A stretch of 32,764 nucleotides of DNA from Candidatus Cryptobacteroides merdigallinarum (GTDB taxonomy: Bacteria > Bacteroidota > Bacteroidia > Bacteroidales > UBA932), in assembly GCA_017694655.1 (NCBI GenBank), contig JADIMQ010000027.1, forward strand, positions 1 to 32,764, given 5' to 3'. Below, one piece after another: positions 15,889-24,166 of this stretch. The translations under genes were made by a program, and so were the position numbers. Every line of letters starts with the position of its first letter. Positions within the stretch are counted from its first letter, which is position 1. The notes beneath the pieces are model-generated. The model had not been told where the DNA came from and did not search any database. It saw only the letters and a list, made by a program, of their open reading frames with translations.

Positions 15889-18102
15889 TCAGAACGCACG
15901 GAGACCGAAGTCGAAAGAGGTCCTTGCCACGGCATCCTCCATCTGTACCCGGAGAGTATTGCGGCCCTCAAGCAGATATGACGAGAAGTCGCTGATATTG
16001 AACTGTCCATAATGCCTGGTCTGCAAAAGTTCGGAATCCATCACAAGATAGCCGTTCAGCCATACCTTTACCTTGCCTGAAGCGTTCAGCCACAGGGACA
16101 GGTTCTCATAACGGCGGTCTGCCTCGAACTCCTTTTCGGCCACTGCACCGCTTCCTTTCTTCACCGTCAGCGGCAGGGTCGCCATGCCGGAAGGGGCACC
16201 GTCCATGGAAACAGAAGCAGAATGGCCATTGCCGTCCTGGGCATCGGGCACCAGTTCAACAGCCACAGCCGGCTCTACCCTGTACAGTCTCTCATGCATC
16301 GCATGGAGCAGATGCTCCGGGACCTTGACAACCTTCCTGTCGTATGTCACCAGACCGTTCACCTCGCCCTCGACATCTGTGGTCTGGGTGTATATTGCGG
16401 CACCCAGGCCCTGGGCTATGAGGGTCTCGAGATCATAGACAACTTTTCCATAGCTGTCAATGAAGGACACGGCCCCGTCGATATTCTTGTAGCCCCAGTT
16501 CCTCATGTCCGGATTCCACAGATGGCCTTCGATAGCCCAGCCGTATCCTCCGAATTCCCCGAGGACAGACACCCTTCCGCCGGTGTTCCCGGACAGGACC
16601 ATGGAGGATGCAGGATAATTATGGATATCATATAGATCGCCGACACCGCGGTCTGTCCACCCTGACACCCCGTCTATGATACGGCTGCGGTCATATTCGC
16701 TCACCTTCCGCACAATTGCGGCCGTATTGTGCTGGCCCCATCCCTCATTGAAGACAACCCAGGTGGTGATGCTCGGGTAGAACCTCAAGTGGTCTATCAT
16801 GCCGAACAGTTCTGACTGCCACTGTGAGGAATGCGTCTCCGGAGCATTCCAGTCTTCTGCCGCATAAGGCTTTACATGCTCCTCGGACCGCTTTGAAGTA
16901 TTGAATCCGGAGACCATGTCCTGCCAGACCATCAGCCCCAGGGAGTCCGCATAGTAATAGTACAGCTCCGGTTCCACCTTGATATGCTTCCTTACAGTAT
17001 TGAAGCCCATCTTTTTCAGCTCAACCATATCCCAAAGCATGGCCTCTTCCGACGGAGGCGTCAGCAGTCCGTCCGGCCACCAGCCCTGGTCCAGGGTCCC
17101 GAACTGGAAGACCGGCTCCCCGTTCAGGCATATCCTCCCGTAGCCGCACGTATCCTTCCGGATATCCACCTCGCGCAATGCGAAATAGCTCGACACCTTG
17201 TCAAGCACCTTCCCGGACCGTGTCAGAGTAGCATTGAAATGGTACAGCCTCGGGGACTCCGGAGACCAGAGCACCGCACCTGGCACCTTCAAGGTAAGAG
17301 CCTCACCAGCCTTTCCGGCAGCGGATGCCACAACCTTGCCGCCGTCCAGCACTTCCACAGAAACAGCCTCCTTCCCTGAAGGATTCCCTATGATGAACGA
17401 CAGGGCTACGGAGGAATCCTCGATGTCGGCCTCCGTCCTTACATCCTTTATGTAAGTCTTTTCCACTGCCTCCATCCATACGGTCTGCCATATACCGGAA
17501 ACCGGGGTATACCATATTCCCTTCGGCTCAAGGGCCTGCTTTCCGCGGGCATTAGATTCCGTATCCGTAGGATCATAGACACAGACCTCTATCAACTGCT
17601 CCCCTGAACGTTTCAGGTGACCGGTAATGTCAAAGCTGAACGGGGTGCTCCCGCCTTTATGCGAACCTGCCTCCCTGCCGTTCACCCATACCCTGCATCC
17701 GAAATCCACGGCACCGAAATGAAGGATCACGCTCTTCCCTTTCCAGTCTTCGTCCAGGACAAATGTGCGCCTGTACCATAGTGTCTCCTCCGGGAACAGG
17801 GATCTCTTCACCCCAGACAAAGACGACTCCACCGCGAAAGGCACCAATATCTTCCCCTCATATTCCACGGAAGTCCCCGGGGTCCCTTCCGGCGTCACGG
17901 CATAATCCCACAGGCCGTTGAGATTCATCCATGCTTCCCGCTTCAGCCGGGGACGGGGATATGACTGCCAGACATTTTCCGGAGTCACCTTTTCAGCCCA
18001 CTCCGTCCTTATGTTACCCCACTCCGGGTTCCATCCATCCGCCATGGCATCCATCGCGGAAAGCACCGCTACCGATGCCAGAATTATTCTTATCCTGCCC
18101 AT
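15889..18102 (-). CDS. GH2-family beta-glycosidase (beta-galactosidase-like), secreted
   Basis: A 737-residue glycoside hydrolase family 2 enzyme, last gene of the eight-gene sulfatase operon. After a signal peptide (MGRIRIILASVAVLSAMDAMA) come the sugar-binding jelly roll (about 60-190, with WYRRTF, HFGAVDF and VWVNG), an immunoglobulin-like domain (about 195-300), the TIM barrel, and a C-terminal beta domain of about 100 residues that probably binds carbohydrate. The acid/base is Glu453 in FNEGWGQ and the nucleophile Glu516 in LGEFGG. The family includes beta-galactosidases, glucuronidases, mannosidases and arabinosidases; the motif set fits a beta-galactosidase-like member but does not fix the sugar. 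It starts 5 nt after the preceding sulfatase gene. It probably cleaves desulfated side-chain or backbone sugars in the periplasm. Confidence 0.9.
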   Translation of the reverse strand: MGRIRIILASVAVLSAMDAMADGWNPEWGNIRTEWAEKVTPENVWQSYPRPRLKREAWMNLNGLWDYAVTPEGTPGTSVEYEGKILVPFAVESSLSGVKRSLFPEETLWYRRTFVLDEDWKGKSVILHFGAVDFGCRVWVNGREAGSHKGGSTPFSFDITGHLKRSGEQLIEVCVYDPTDTESNARGKQALEPKGIWYTPVSGIWQTVWMEAVEKTYIKDVRTEADIEDSSVALSFIIGNPSGKEAVSVEVLDGGKVVASAAGKAGEALTLKVPGAVLWSPESPRLYHFNATLTRSGKVLDKVSSYFALREVDIRKDTCGYGRICLNGEPVFQFGTLDQGWWPDGLLTPPSEEAMLWDMVELKKMGFNTVRKHIKVEPELYYYYADSLGLMVWQDMVSGFNTSKRSEEHVKPYAAEDWNAPETHSSQWQSELFGMIDHLRFYPSITTWVVFNEGWGQHNTAAIVRKVSEYDRSRIIDGVSGWTDRGVGDLYDIHNYPASSMVLSGNTGGRVSVLGEFGGYGWAIEGHLWNPDMRNWGYKNIDGAVSFIDSYGKVVYDLETLIAQGLGAAIYTQTTDVEGEVNGLVTYDRKVVKVPEHLLHAMHERLYRVEPAVAVELVPDAQDGNGHSASVSMDGAPSGMATLPLTVKKGSGAVAEKEFEADRRYENLSLWLNASGKVKVWLNGYLVMDSELLQTRHYGQFNISDFSSYLLEGRNTLRVQMEDAVARTSFDFGLRAF

Positions 18103-18107
18103 AAAAA

Positions 18108-19778
18108 CTATTTTTCCTTGTATTCTACCAAATCCTTTTCCCTGTTCTTGTTATACGTGTTCCACACCTTCGGGAAGTACAGCACGTCTGACCTGTCCGC
18201 CCATTCGAAATATGCCTTCTCCAGCTTTGCAGCCTTGTGAGGATGACGGTCCACGAGGTTATGCTGTTCAGTACGGTCCTTCCTTATATTGTAAAGCTCC
18301 CACCTGTCCCCCTTGAAATTTGCTGAAACCAGTTTCCAGTCACCGTAGCGGACCATACGGTTGCCTTCATGCTCGTTGTAGATATATCTCTTCGGCATTT
18401 CCCGGCCTTCGACTATCGGCATGATGGACATCCCCGGTGTCGGGAGTATCTTCCGTCCCCTGTATGTTTCCGGATAGGCAGTCCCTGCAAGTTCGCAGCA
18501 GGTGGACATGATGTCGGAGAACTGGGCAGGCTGGTGGTCTATGCTTCCCTTGTCCCTTATATGGTCCCCGTAATAAATGATGCATGGCGTCGATATGCCG
18601 CCTTCGTGCGAGTAGTGCTTGTAGAGAGTGAACGGGGTGCATCCGACATTGGCCCATCCTGTACCGTAGTGATGGTAGGTCCCGGGCTGCCCCATCCCGT
18701 CGAGCTCTTTTCCCGTGTGTATCTTGTATTCCACTCCGGTCTTCCCGTCGAAACCGAACTCATGCCATTCGGCACAGGCCCCGTTGTCGGACATGAAGAT
18801 GATGAAGGTATTGTCCATTTCACCGTTGTCCCCGAGAGTCTTCAGCACCCGTCCTATATTCCTGTCCATTATGTCGACCATCGCGGCGAATATCGACATC
18901 CTCCTGGCGAGATCCTTCTGCTGGTCAGGTGCAAGGGAGTCCCAGGCAGGCAGGGGATAAGTCTCGTCCATGAACATGCTTTCCGGTACGACACCACGGG
19001 GACTCAGTTCAGGATGTCCCTGCATCAGCCCCATGTCCACTATCCGCCTCCATCTCTGGTCCCTTATCTTGTCCCAGCCCTGCATATAGGTGTCCATATA
19101 CTTGTCAATCACGTCTTTCGGGGCATGAAGAGGAAAATGAGGGGCATTGTAGGCAAGGTACAGGAACAAGGGTTTTGAGAGTGAATGCGCCTGGTTTATG
19201 AAGTCTATTGCATAATCTGTTATCACATTTGTCGCATAGAACTCACCTTCCCCGTATTCCCTGGGCACCCTGTCTTCCGGGAGACGGGTGTAGACATCCG
19301 GGTTCCAGAAAGAATTGAAACCTCCGAGCAGGCCGTAATATTCCTGGAAGCCCCGCTCAATCGGGTTAAAGTCCCGGCCCAGGTGCGCTTTTCCGGCCAT
19401 TGCGGTAAAATATCCCGCATCCTTCAGGACCTCGGCTATAGTCACGTTGTCTGAATCGTGGCGGAAGCCTGCATATCCCCTTGGCCAGGACCTGCGGTTC
19501 CCGTCCATGTGGCCGAGACCGGTCTGGTGAGGATAAAGTCCGGTAAGCAGGTTGGCCCTGGAAGGGCAGCTCCTGGCACTGTTGTACATCTGTGTCATCC
19601 GGATACCCTGTTCCGCAAGGCTGTCGAGGACGGGTGTATGTATCTCCCCTCCGTAGCACCCGAGGTCCGAGAACCCGAGGTCGTCGGCAAGTATGATTAT
19701 GATATTCGGCTGCTTCTCCTGGGCCTGCAGTATGGCCGGGACCGCCATGAGGCCGGCGGCCAGTATATTCCTGTTCAT
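18108..19778 (-). CDS. S1-family sulfatase (Ser-type)
   Basis: A 556-residue periplasmic arylsulfatase-like enzyme that removes sulfate esters, probably from a glycan. The start at 19778 (MNRNILAAGLMAVPAILQAQ, a signal peptide) is chosen over an upstream in-frame ATG that would overlap the preceding GH43 gene. The metal-binding ADDLG comes first, then the activation motif SCPSRANLLTG. With the consensus S/C-x-P-x-R, residue Ser70 is the one converted to formylglycine, so it needs an anaerobic-type maturase, which is not in the window. GKAHLG and MSDNGA supply further active-site residues. The sequence resembles the 26488-28086 sulfatase throughout. Its first 17 nt (encoding MNRNIL) match those of the 24163-26475 fusion gene at 16 of 17 positions. 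Confidence 0.92.
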   Translation of the reverse strand: MNRNILAAGLMAVPAILQAQEKQPNIIIILADDLGFSDLGCYGGEIHTPVLDSLAEQGIRMTQMYNSARSCPSRANLLTGLYPHQTGLGHMDGNRRSWPRGYAGFRHDSDNVTIAEVLKDAGYFTAMAGKAHLGRDFNPIERGFQEYYGLLGGFNSFWNPDVYTRLPEDRVPREYGEGEFYATNVITDYAIDFINQAHSLSKPLFLYLAYNAPHFPLHAPKDVIDKYMDTYMQGWDKIRDQRWRRIVDMGLMQGHPELSPRGVVPESMFMDETYPLPAWDSLAPDQQKDLARRMSIFAAMVDIMDRNIGRVLKTLGDNGEMDNTFIIFMSDNGACAEWHEFGFDGKTGVEYKIHTGKELDGMGQPGTYHHYGTGWANVGCTPFTLYKHYSHEGGISTPCIIYYGDHIRDKGSIDHQPAQFSDIMSTCCELAGTAYPETYRGRKILPTPGMSIMPIVEGREMPKRYIYNEHEGNRMVRYGDWKLVSANFKGDRWELYNIRKDRTEQHNLVDRHPHKAAKLEKAYFEWADRSDVLYFPKVWNTYNKNREKDLVEYKEK

Positions 19779-19788
19779 CACTTCAGAT

Positions 19789-20925
19789 TTATTTTCCGGT
19801 ATTATGGTCAGGCATGAACCTGCCTTCACTGTATATCATCGGGATAAGGCCCGGACGGCATGTCCTGGCATACTCGGCAGCCTGGGCCCCGCGAGGGTTG
19901 AAGAACATAGTCGCCCACCACTTCCCCGTCCGGTCCTGGAAGAGGTTGTTGTGCCCGCCTCCGATTATCGCCGTGTACCTCTTCCCGTATGGTCCGTACA
20001 CATTGTCGGCATCCGCAATCACACAGTCATAGCTATATCTCGTGTTCTTGTCCGTCACACCCTCCTTCTCCACGTATGTATCGCCGCTTCCGGTACGATG
20101 TGACCATATAGCCTGGACAAGATGGTATTTCCCGTCCCCTGTCCTGAAGATGAATGCACCCTCGATATACGGTTCAGGGTCATACGGTGTCTCTTCTATC
20201 CGCCTTATCTCCTCGGCAAGTCCGCTCATATCCGGTTTCATCTTCGCTATATAGTGATTGTGCCCAACGAAATAGACTGTCCCGTCGGTATCCTCGAACA
20301 GGCTGCCGTCTATATTCGGGAAAAGAGGCCCGCCGCTGTTGGCCTCAATATTCTCATAGGGGCCTTCCGGCCTGCCGGTAGTGCTCCTGAGTATGAACGA
20401 CCCCTTCCCCGCCGCGGACTGGTTCAGGCACGCCACAATGAACCAGTTGCCGGCACTCCTGATGTAATGCAGTTCCGGAGCCCAGACCGCAAGGAACCTG
20501 TTGTCCAGGGGGTCCCCGTTGATGGAGAGCTTGCGGTACTTCTCACCTTTCCCGTACACCTTAGGATTTTTCTGCCAGGTCCCGTCTTCCTCCATGGACC
20601 ATATCCTGCCGAGAGATTCCCAGGACTTCAGGTCCTCGGAACGCCACAGATACAGGCCGTCGTTCCAGTCCCAGCAATGAACCTGTCCTGGAAACTCCCG
20701 GTCCGGATCGGCCGTGGAACCGGTCATGTAATAATATCCGTCCGGGCCGGCCATGACATAGGTGTCCCTCATCCAGTAGTCGAATGCCGGCTCCACTGAA
20801 GACGGTACCCTCAAAGAAGGGTCCTTGGTATCCACTGTCCCATAAGCCGCCTCCACGGGAGCATTACCGCATGCTGCAGAAAACATAGGGATTACTGCGG
20901 CGCAAATCAGAGATAGTCTGTCCAT
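19789..20925 (-). CDS. GH43-family glycosidase lipoprotein
   Basis: A 378-residue five-bladed beta-propeller enzyme of family 43, where arabinofuranosidase, xylosidase and galactosidase activities are known. The start at 20925 (MDRLSLIC) leaves 7 nt after the preceding sulfatase stop and gives a lipoprotein signal ending FSAAC, with the lipid Cys at 19; earlier in-frame ATGs (20940, 20961) overlap that gene. The three GH43 carboxylates are present: base Asp54 in MRDTYV, pKa modulator Asp206 in PNIDGSLFED, and acid Glu255 in YIEGAFIF. It is probably outer-membrane anchored. It sits between two sulfatases, suggesting that desulfation and removal of this sugar are successive steps. Its domain differs clearly from the GH43 part of the fusion protein at 24163-26475, so different linkages are likely. 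Confidence 0.88.
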   Translation of the reverse strand: MDRLSLICAAVIPMFSAACGNAPVEAAYGTVDTKDPSLRVPSSVEPAFDYWMRDTYVMAGPDGYYYMTGSTADPDREFPGQVHCWDWNDGLYLWRSEDLKSWESLGRIWSMEEDGTWQKNPKVYGKGEKYRKLSINGDPLDNRFLAVWAPELHYIRSAGNWFIVACLNQSAAGKGSFILRSTTGRPEGPYENIEANSGGPLFPNIDGSLFEDTDGTVYFVGHNHYIAKMKPDMSGLAEEIRRIEETPYDPEPYIEGAFIFRTGDGKYHLVQAIWSHRTGSGDTYVEKEGVTDKNTRYSYDCVIADADNVYGPYGKRYTAIIGGGHNNLFQDRTGKWWATMFFNPRGAQAAEYARTCRPGLIPMIYSEGRFMPDHNTGK

Positions 20926-20932
20926 AATTCCT

Positions 20933-22498
20933 TTACTCATTGAAATGGTAGTTATATTCATTAGTCCTGAAATGGTATCGTCTTGAAGGTACAGGCAACG
21001 GGTCCTGCAGCCTGAGCTCCCAAGTGAGGAGCTCTATCATCAGGTCGTCCCTGACATCCCTGTATTTCCTGGCATAAAAGAGGTTCTCCAGTTCGGAAGG
21101 GTCCTTTTCAAGGTTATACAGTTCACCTGAGCCGTAACTGTCTATGATGAGTTTCCAGTCACCCTTCCTGACCATCCTGGATGTCCCGGACTGGGTCCAT
21201 GTGTTTAGCTCGTCGAAACTTGCGACCTTTCCTTCGGTCAGGGCCCCTTCCTCCGCGAATGTGAGGGTAGAGTCAAGAGGCACTGCCTCCCCGCCGAAAC
21301 CTCTCTGCACCGTTATGCTGGAGAACTCCCTCTCCGGATATGTACCTCCGGTAAGCATGGGCCAGAGGCTGCGTCCCTGCACACCGAGAGGGATATCGGC
21401 ACCTATTGCAGTGCACAGCGTAGGGAATATGTCGGTAATCGAGACACAGGCGCCGAGGGGTTCCGGCCCGTCGTTGGCTATACCGTACCCCGCCCACACC
21501 ATGGGAATCCTTGCAAGGTAGTCCGACAGTCCGGCGCCTTTCCTTATCAGGCCATATTCCCCGCAGTAGTCCCCGTGGTCCGAAAGGATAATGAATATGG
21601 TATTGTCGTATATCCCCTGCTCCTTGGCGGCATTGACGAGCCTGCGGATCTGGTCGTCAATAAGCCTTATCATTCCCATGTAGTTTCCACGGAGTCTCGG
21701 AAGATCCTCCGCAAGATCAGGGCAGGAAGTATCCTCCAGTTCGGCAAGTATACCGTAGGACGGGTCCTTGAACTTCAGCGCGGCCCTGTCCGAATCTGTG
21801 GCAGGCAGCTTGTCCGGCGAGAACATGGAGTAATATGGTTCGCAGACCTGGAACGGGTTGTGCGGTTCCGGGAAAGACACCCAGGCGAAGAATGGCCTGT
21901 CCTGCGCCGCCTGCGTCCCTATCCAGCCTATGGCCTCGTCCACTATCTTGTACGGCTGCTGCTCCTCAAGCGGTATGGGCGAAGGCTCCAGCCACTGCCC
22001 CTGGGCCTCCTCATTCAGGAATTCTGCGGTAGACTTTTCCGCCGCTGTGACAGGACGTGCCTTTCCCCAGTGGCCGTAGGCCGACCAGTAGTCCATGTCC
22101 CTTGGTTTCAGATACGCATGGTTCTTCCCGATAAGGGCTGTGGTATATCCGGCCTCCCTGAGGACCTGCAGCATATCTGTCCCGTAAGATATGTCGGCAA
22201 GGTTATGGTTCGTGCGGACGTCCGTCACGGAAGGATACCTGCCAGTGAACATGGAACAGCGGGCAGGCGAACTGGCCGGCATCGAGGTATATGCCTTGTC
22301 GAACCAGGCGTTCCTGTATGCCAGGCTGTCCACGAAAGGAGTGATTTCAAGAGGGAAACCTTCCCTGCCGCACAAGTCGGCACGTTGCTGGTCAGACATT
22401 ATGATAACTATGTTCGGCAAGGCATTCCTGGCCTCCGAGACGGCACAGGTCATTCCTGCGAATACCGTCAGTAAAGTGAATTTCTTATCCATAATCAT
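20933..22498 (-). CDS. S1-family sulfatase (Ser-type), second type
   Basis: A 521-residue sulfatase with a short signal peptide ending near SEAR. MSDQQRADL supplies the metal-binding Asp/Gln. The activation motif is SSPARCSMFTG, with Ser76 as the formylglycine precursor. GKNHAYL, FPEPHNPF and SDHGDYCGEYG give the remaining active-site Lys/His and metal ligands. MSDQQRAD and the SDHGDYCGEYG segment place it in a different subgroup from the other three sulfatases here. The ATG at 22498 overlaps the TGA of the GH51 gene (ATGA), implying translational coupling; a second in-frame ATG lies two codons on. The sulfated sugar cannot be determined from sequence. Confidence 0.9.
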   Translation of the reverse strand: MIMDKKFTLLTVFAGMTCAVSEARNALPNIVIIMSDQQRADLCGREGFPLEITPFVDSLAYRNAWFDKAYTSMPASSPARCSMFTGRYPSVTDVRTNHNLADISYGTDMLQVLREAGYTTALIGKNHAYLKPRDMDYWSAYGHWGKARPVTAAEKSTAEFLNEEAQGQWLEPSPIPLEEQQPYKIVDEAIGWIGTQAAQDRPFFAWVSFPEPHNPFQVCEPYYSMFSPDKLPATDSDRAALKFKDPSYGILAELEDTSCPDLAEDLPRLRGNYMGMIRLIDDQIRRLVNAAKEQGIYDNTIFIILSDHGDYCGEYGLIRKGAGLSDYLARIPMVWAGYGIANDGPEPLGACVSITDIFPTLCTAIGADIPLGVQGRSLWPMLTGGTYPEREFSSITVQRGFGGEAVPLDSTLTFAEEGALTEGKVASFDELNTWTQSGTSRMVRKGDWKLIIDSYGSGELYNLEKDPSELENLFYARKYRDVRDDLMIELLTWELRLQDPLPVPSRRYHFRTNEYNYHFNE

Positions 22499-23880
22499 TT
22501 GAATCTATAGATTGCAAGGGAAAGCGGGGCCACCTCTATATGCCCCGCAAGGTCCAGTCTGCAAGAGGACCGGACAGGTGCTACACATCCGGGATCAGCT
22601 GGAGTGTTGTCCTTCATAAGGGACAGGTCAAGCAGACACACATCCGCATCCACCTTCCCGGGGAACCCCGACACCTCGGTATCCAGGATCATAGTCTTGT
22701 CACTTATATTCAACAGTTTCAGCACATACTCCCCCGCAGCCGAATCATAGCCCATAGTGGCAAAGACCTGCTGCTGACCGGAAAAATCCTTGACCCCGGA
22801 CTTTATATATCTGTCTATCTTGTTATCCCTGAACATCTTCGAAAGATGGAACCATGCCGTCTTCACACTGGATGCAGTCCCGTTCTGAAGCATAGGGCCG
22901 GACTTGCGGTATCCAGAGAAATCCCAGTGTCTCATTAGCGGGCGTTCCGCAAGGAGCGGGTTCAGGTCCCCGTTCCTCTCCATAGACATTCTCACTGCAC
23001 ATGTTGCAAGGGCGTTTTCAGGATAACGTCCGGATATCCCGAGCTCTCCTATGAACAAGTCCGCGACTCCGCGCCTGTAACCGTCGAACCGGTAATGGTT
23101 GCGACAGGCCCACTCCACATCATAGTAGAGATGCTCGTCGAAGACCTTCACCTGCGAAGGATCCGGGAAACTGGCTATGTCCTTCCGCTTGTCCTCGTTT
23201 TCCGCACCTATTATGCTGTTCGCAATATACACGAGATCCGGATACCGGTCATGCAGGGCCTTGTAGAACATGGAATACCTTTCCCAGTATACAGGCCCGA
23301 AATCCTCGTTGCCTATCTCGACATATTTCAGAGGGAAAGGTTCCGGATGTCCGTTCGCAGCCCTTAACGCACCCCACTCCGTGTCAGTACCGCCTATAGC
23401 ATACTCTATGGCATCCAGCGCATCCTGGATGTAGCTTTCAACATCCACTTCAGGCTGCCGGAAATTCCATGGAGAGACCTGCGGGACCCAGCCAGTGCAG
23501 ACCATGCCTGTCGGAACCACATACATGGCATCCGCCCCGAGATATTCGCACAGTTCATAGAATTCATGGTATCCTATGCCGTCTGTCCTGTAGTAAGGAG
23601 CCCACTTGCTCCACTGCCCAGGCCTCTCTTCCTGCGGGCCGATGGTCTTTTTCCATCTGTACATGGTAGCCTCATTGACACCGTGGACTATGCATCCGCC
23701 GGGAAACCGTATGAAGTCCGGGGCATATTCCTTCAGGTTCTCCATTATATCCGACCTGAATACCGATTTTCCTCCGTCCCAGGTATCCTCCGGCATCAGC
23801 GACTCATTCTGGTCATCGACGCAAGACCATAGCGGCACACATAACAGCAATGCCGCAACAATACTTCCAACTGTCTTCAT
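22495..23880 (-). CDS. GH51 alpha-L-arabinofuranosidase-like lipoprotein, N-terminally shortened
   Basis: A 461-residue protein with a lipoprotein signal (LLLCVPLWSC, Cys 20) joined almost directly to the middle of a GH51 catalytic barrel (SLMPEDTWDGG, then FIRFPGGCIVHG). The acid/base Glu192 in EIGNEDFG and the nucleophile Glu279 in FIGELGISG are present, and the C-terminal beta domain follows. In full-length relatives the barrel's first strand, with its substrate-contacting Glu, and often an inserted carbohydrate-binding domain precede the SLMPE segment; none of this is here, and only 13 bp separate the gene from its upstream neighbour. It may be a deletion product with reduced or no activity, or a specialised short form. 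If active it would remove arabinofuranose in the periplasm or at the surface. Confidence 0.85.
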   Translation of the reverse strand: MKTVGSIVAALLLCVPLWSCVDDQNESLMPEDTWDGGKSVFRSDIMENLKEYAPDFIRFPGGCIVHGVNEATMYRWKKTIGPQEERPGQWSKWAPYYRTDGIGYHEFYELCEYLGADAMYVVPTGMVCTGWVPQVSPWNFRQPEVDVESYIQDALDAIEYAIGGTDTEWGALRAANGHPEPFPLKYVEIGNEDFGPVYWERYSMFYKALHDRYPDLVYIANSIIGAENEDKRKDIASFPDPSQVKVFDEHLYYDVEWACRNHYRFDGYRRGVADLFIGELGISGRYPENALATCAVRMSMERNGDLNPLLAERPLMRHWDFSGYRKSGPMLQNGTASSVKTAWFHLSKMFRDNKIDRYIKSGVKDFSGQQQVFATMGYDSAAGEYVLKLLNISDKTMILDTEVSGFPGKVDADVCLLDLSLMKDNTPADPGCVAPVRSSCRLDLAGHIEVAPLSLAIYRFK

Positions 23881-23893
23881 ATCGTTCAGTTTT

Positions 23894-24166
23894 TTATTCT
23901 GTCATAAGTGAAAGGGACAAGGGCCCTACCCGTCCTGCCCACTTCTCCCATCTGGACACCAGCCTGTTGAGAAGGCCTCTGTTGTCCTGATGTTCCCAGT
24001 ACATGTATCTGTACAGCGACGTTTTCTTCCCGGTGACTGCTGGGTCTTCTTTATCGCCGCCTCCTTCTTCAGGCTTCTTTATGTCGATGCCGGTGTCTTT
24101 CCCGCAAGAAAGCATTGTCATGAAAAGGAGCGGAAGGCAGGAAAACTTTTTTATTTCTTTATTCAT
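23894..24166 (-). CDS. Small chimeric lipoprotein carrying sulfatase C-terminal remnants
   Basis: A 90-residue frame. It starts as a lipoprotein (MNKEIKKFSCLPLLFMTMLSC, lipid Cys 21, then an acidic Gly-rich linker KKPEEGGGDKED). From about residue 43, PAVTGKK and YMYWEHQDNRG match PAVKGKK and YIYWEHQGNRA of the sulfatase at 26488-28086. LLNRLVSRWEKWA then matches ILDRLTAKWDKWA of the same protein, but the roughly 38 residues between these segments in the sulfatase are missing. So it looks like a lipoprotein N-terminus fused to a twice-deleted sulfatase tail. It retains neither the sulfatase active site nor any catalytic motif. Its ATG overlaps the stop codon of the fusion gene (ATGA). It may be a decaying relic or a reused lipoprotein. 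Confidence 0.6.
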   Translation of the reverse strand: MNKEIKKFSCLPLLFMTMLSCGKDTGIDIKKPEEGGGDKEDPAVTGKKTSLYRYMYWEHQDNRGLLNRLVSRWEKWAGRVGPLSLSLMTE

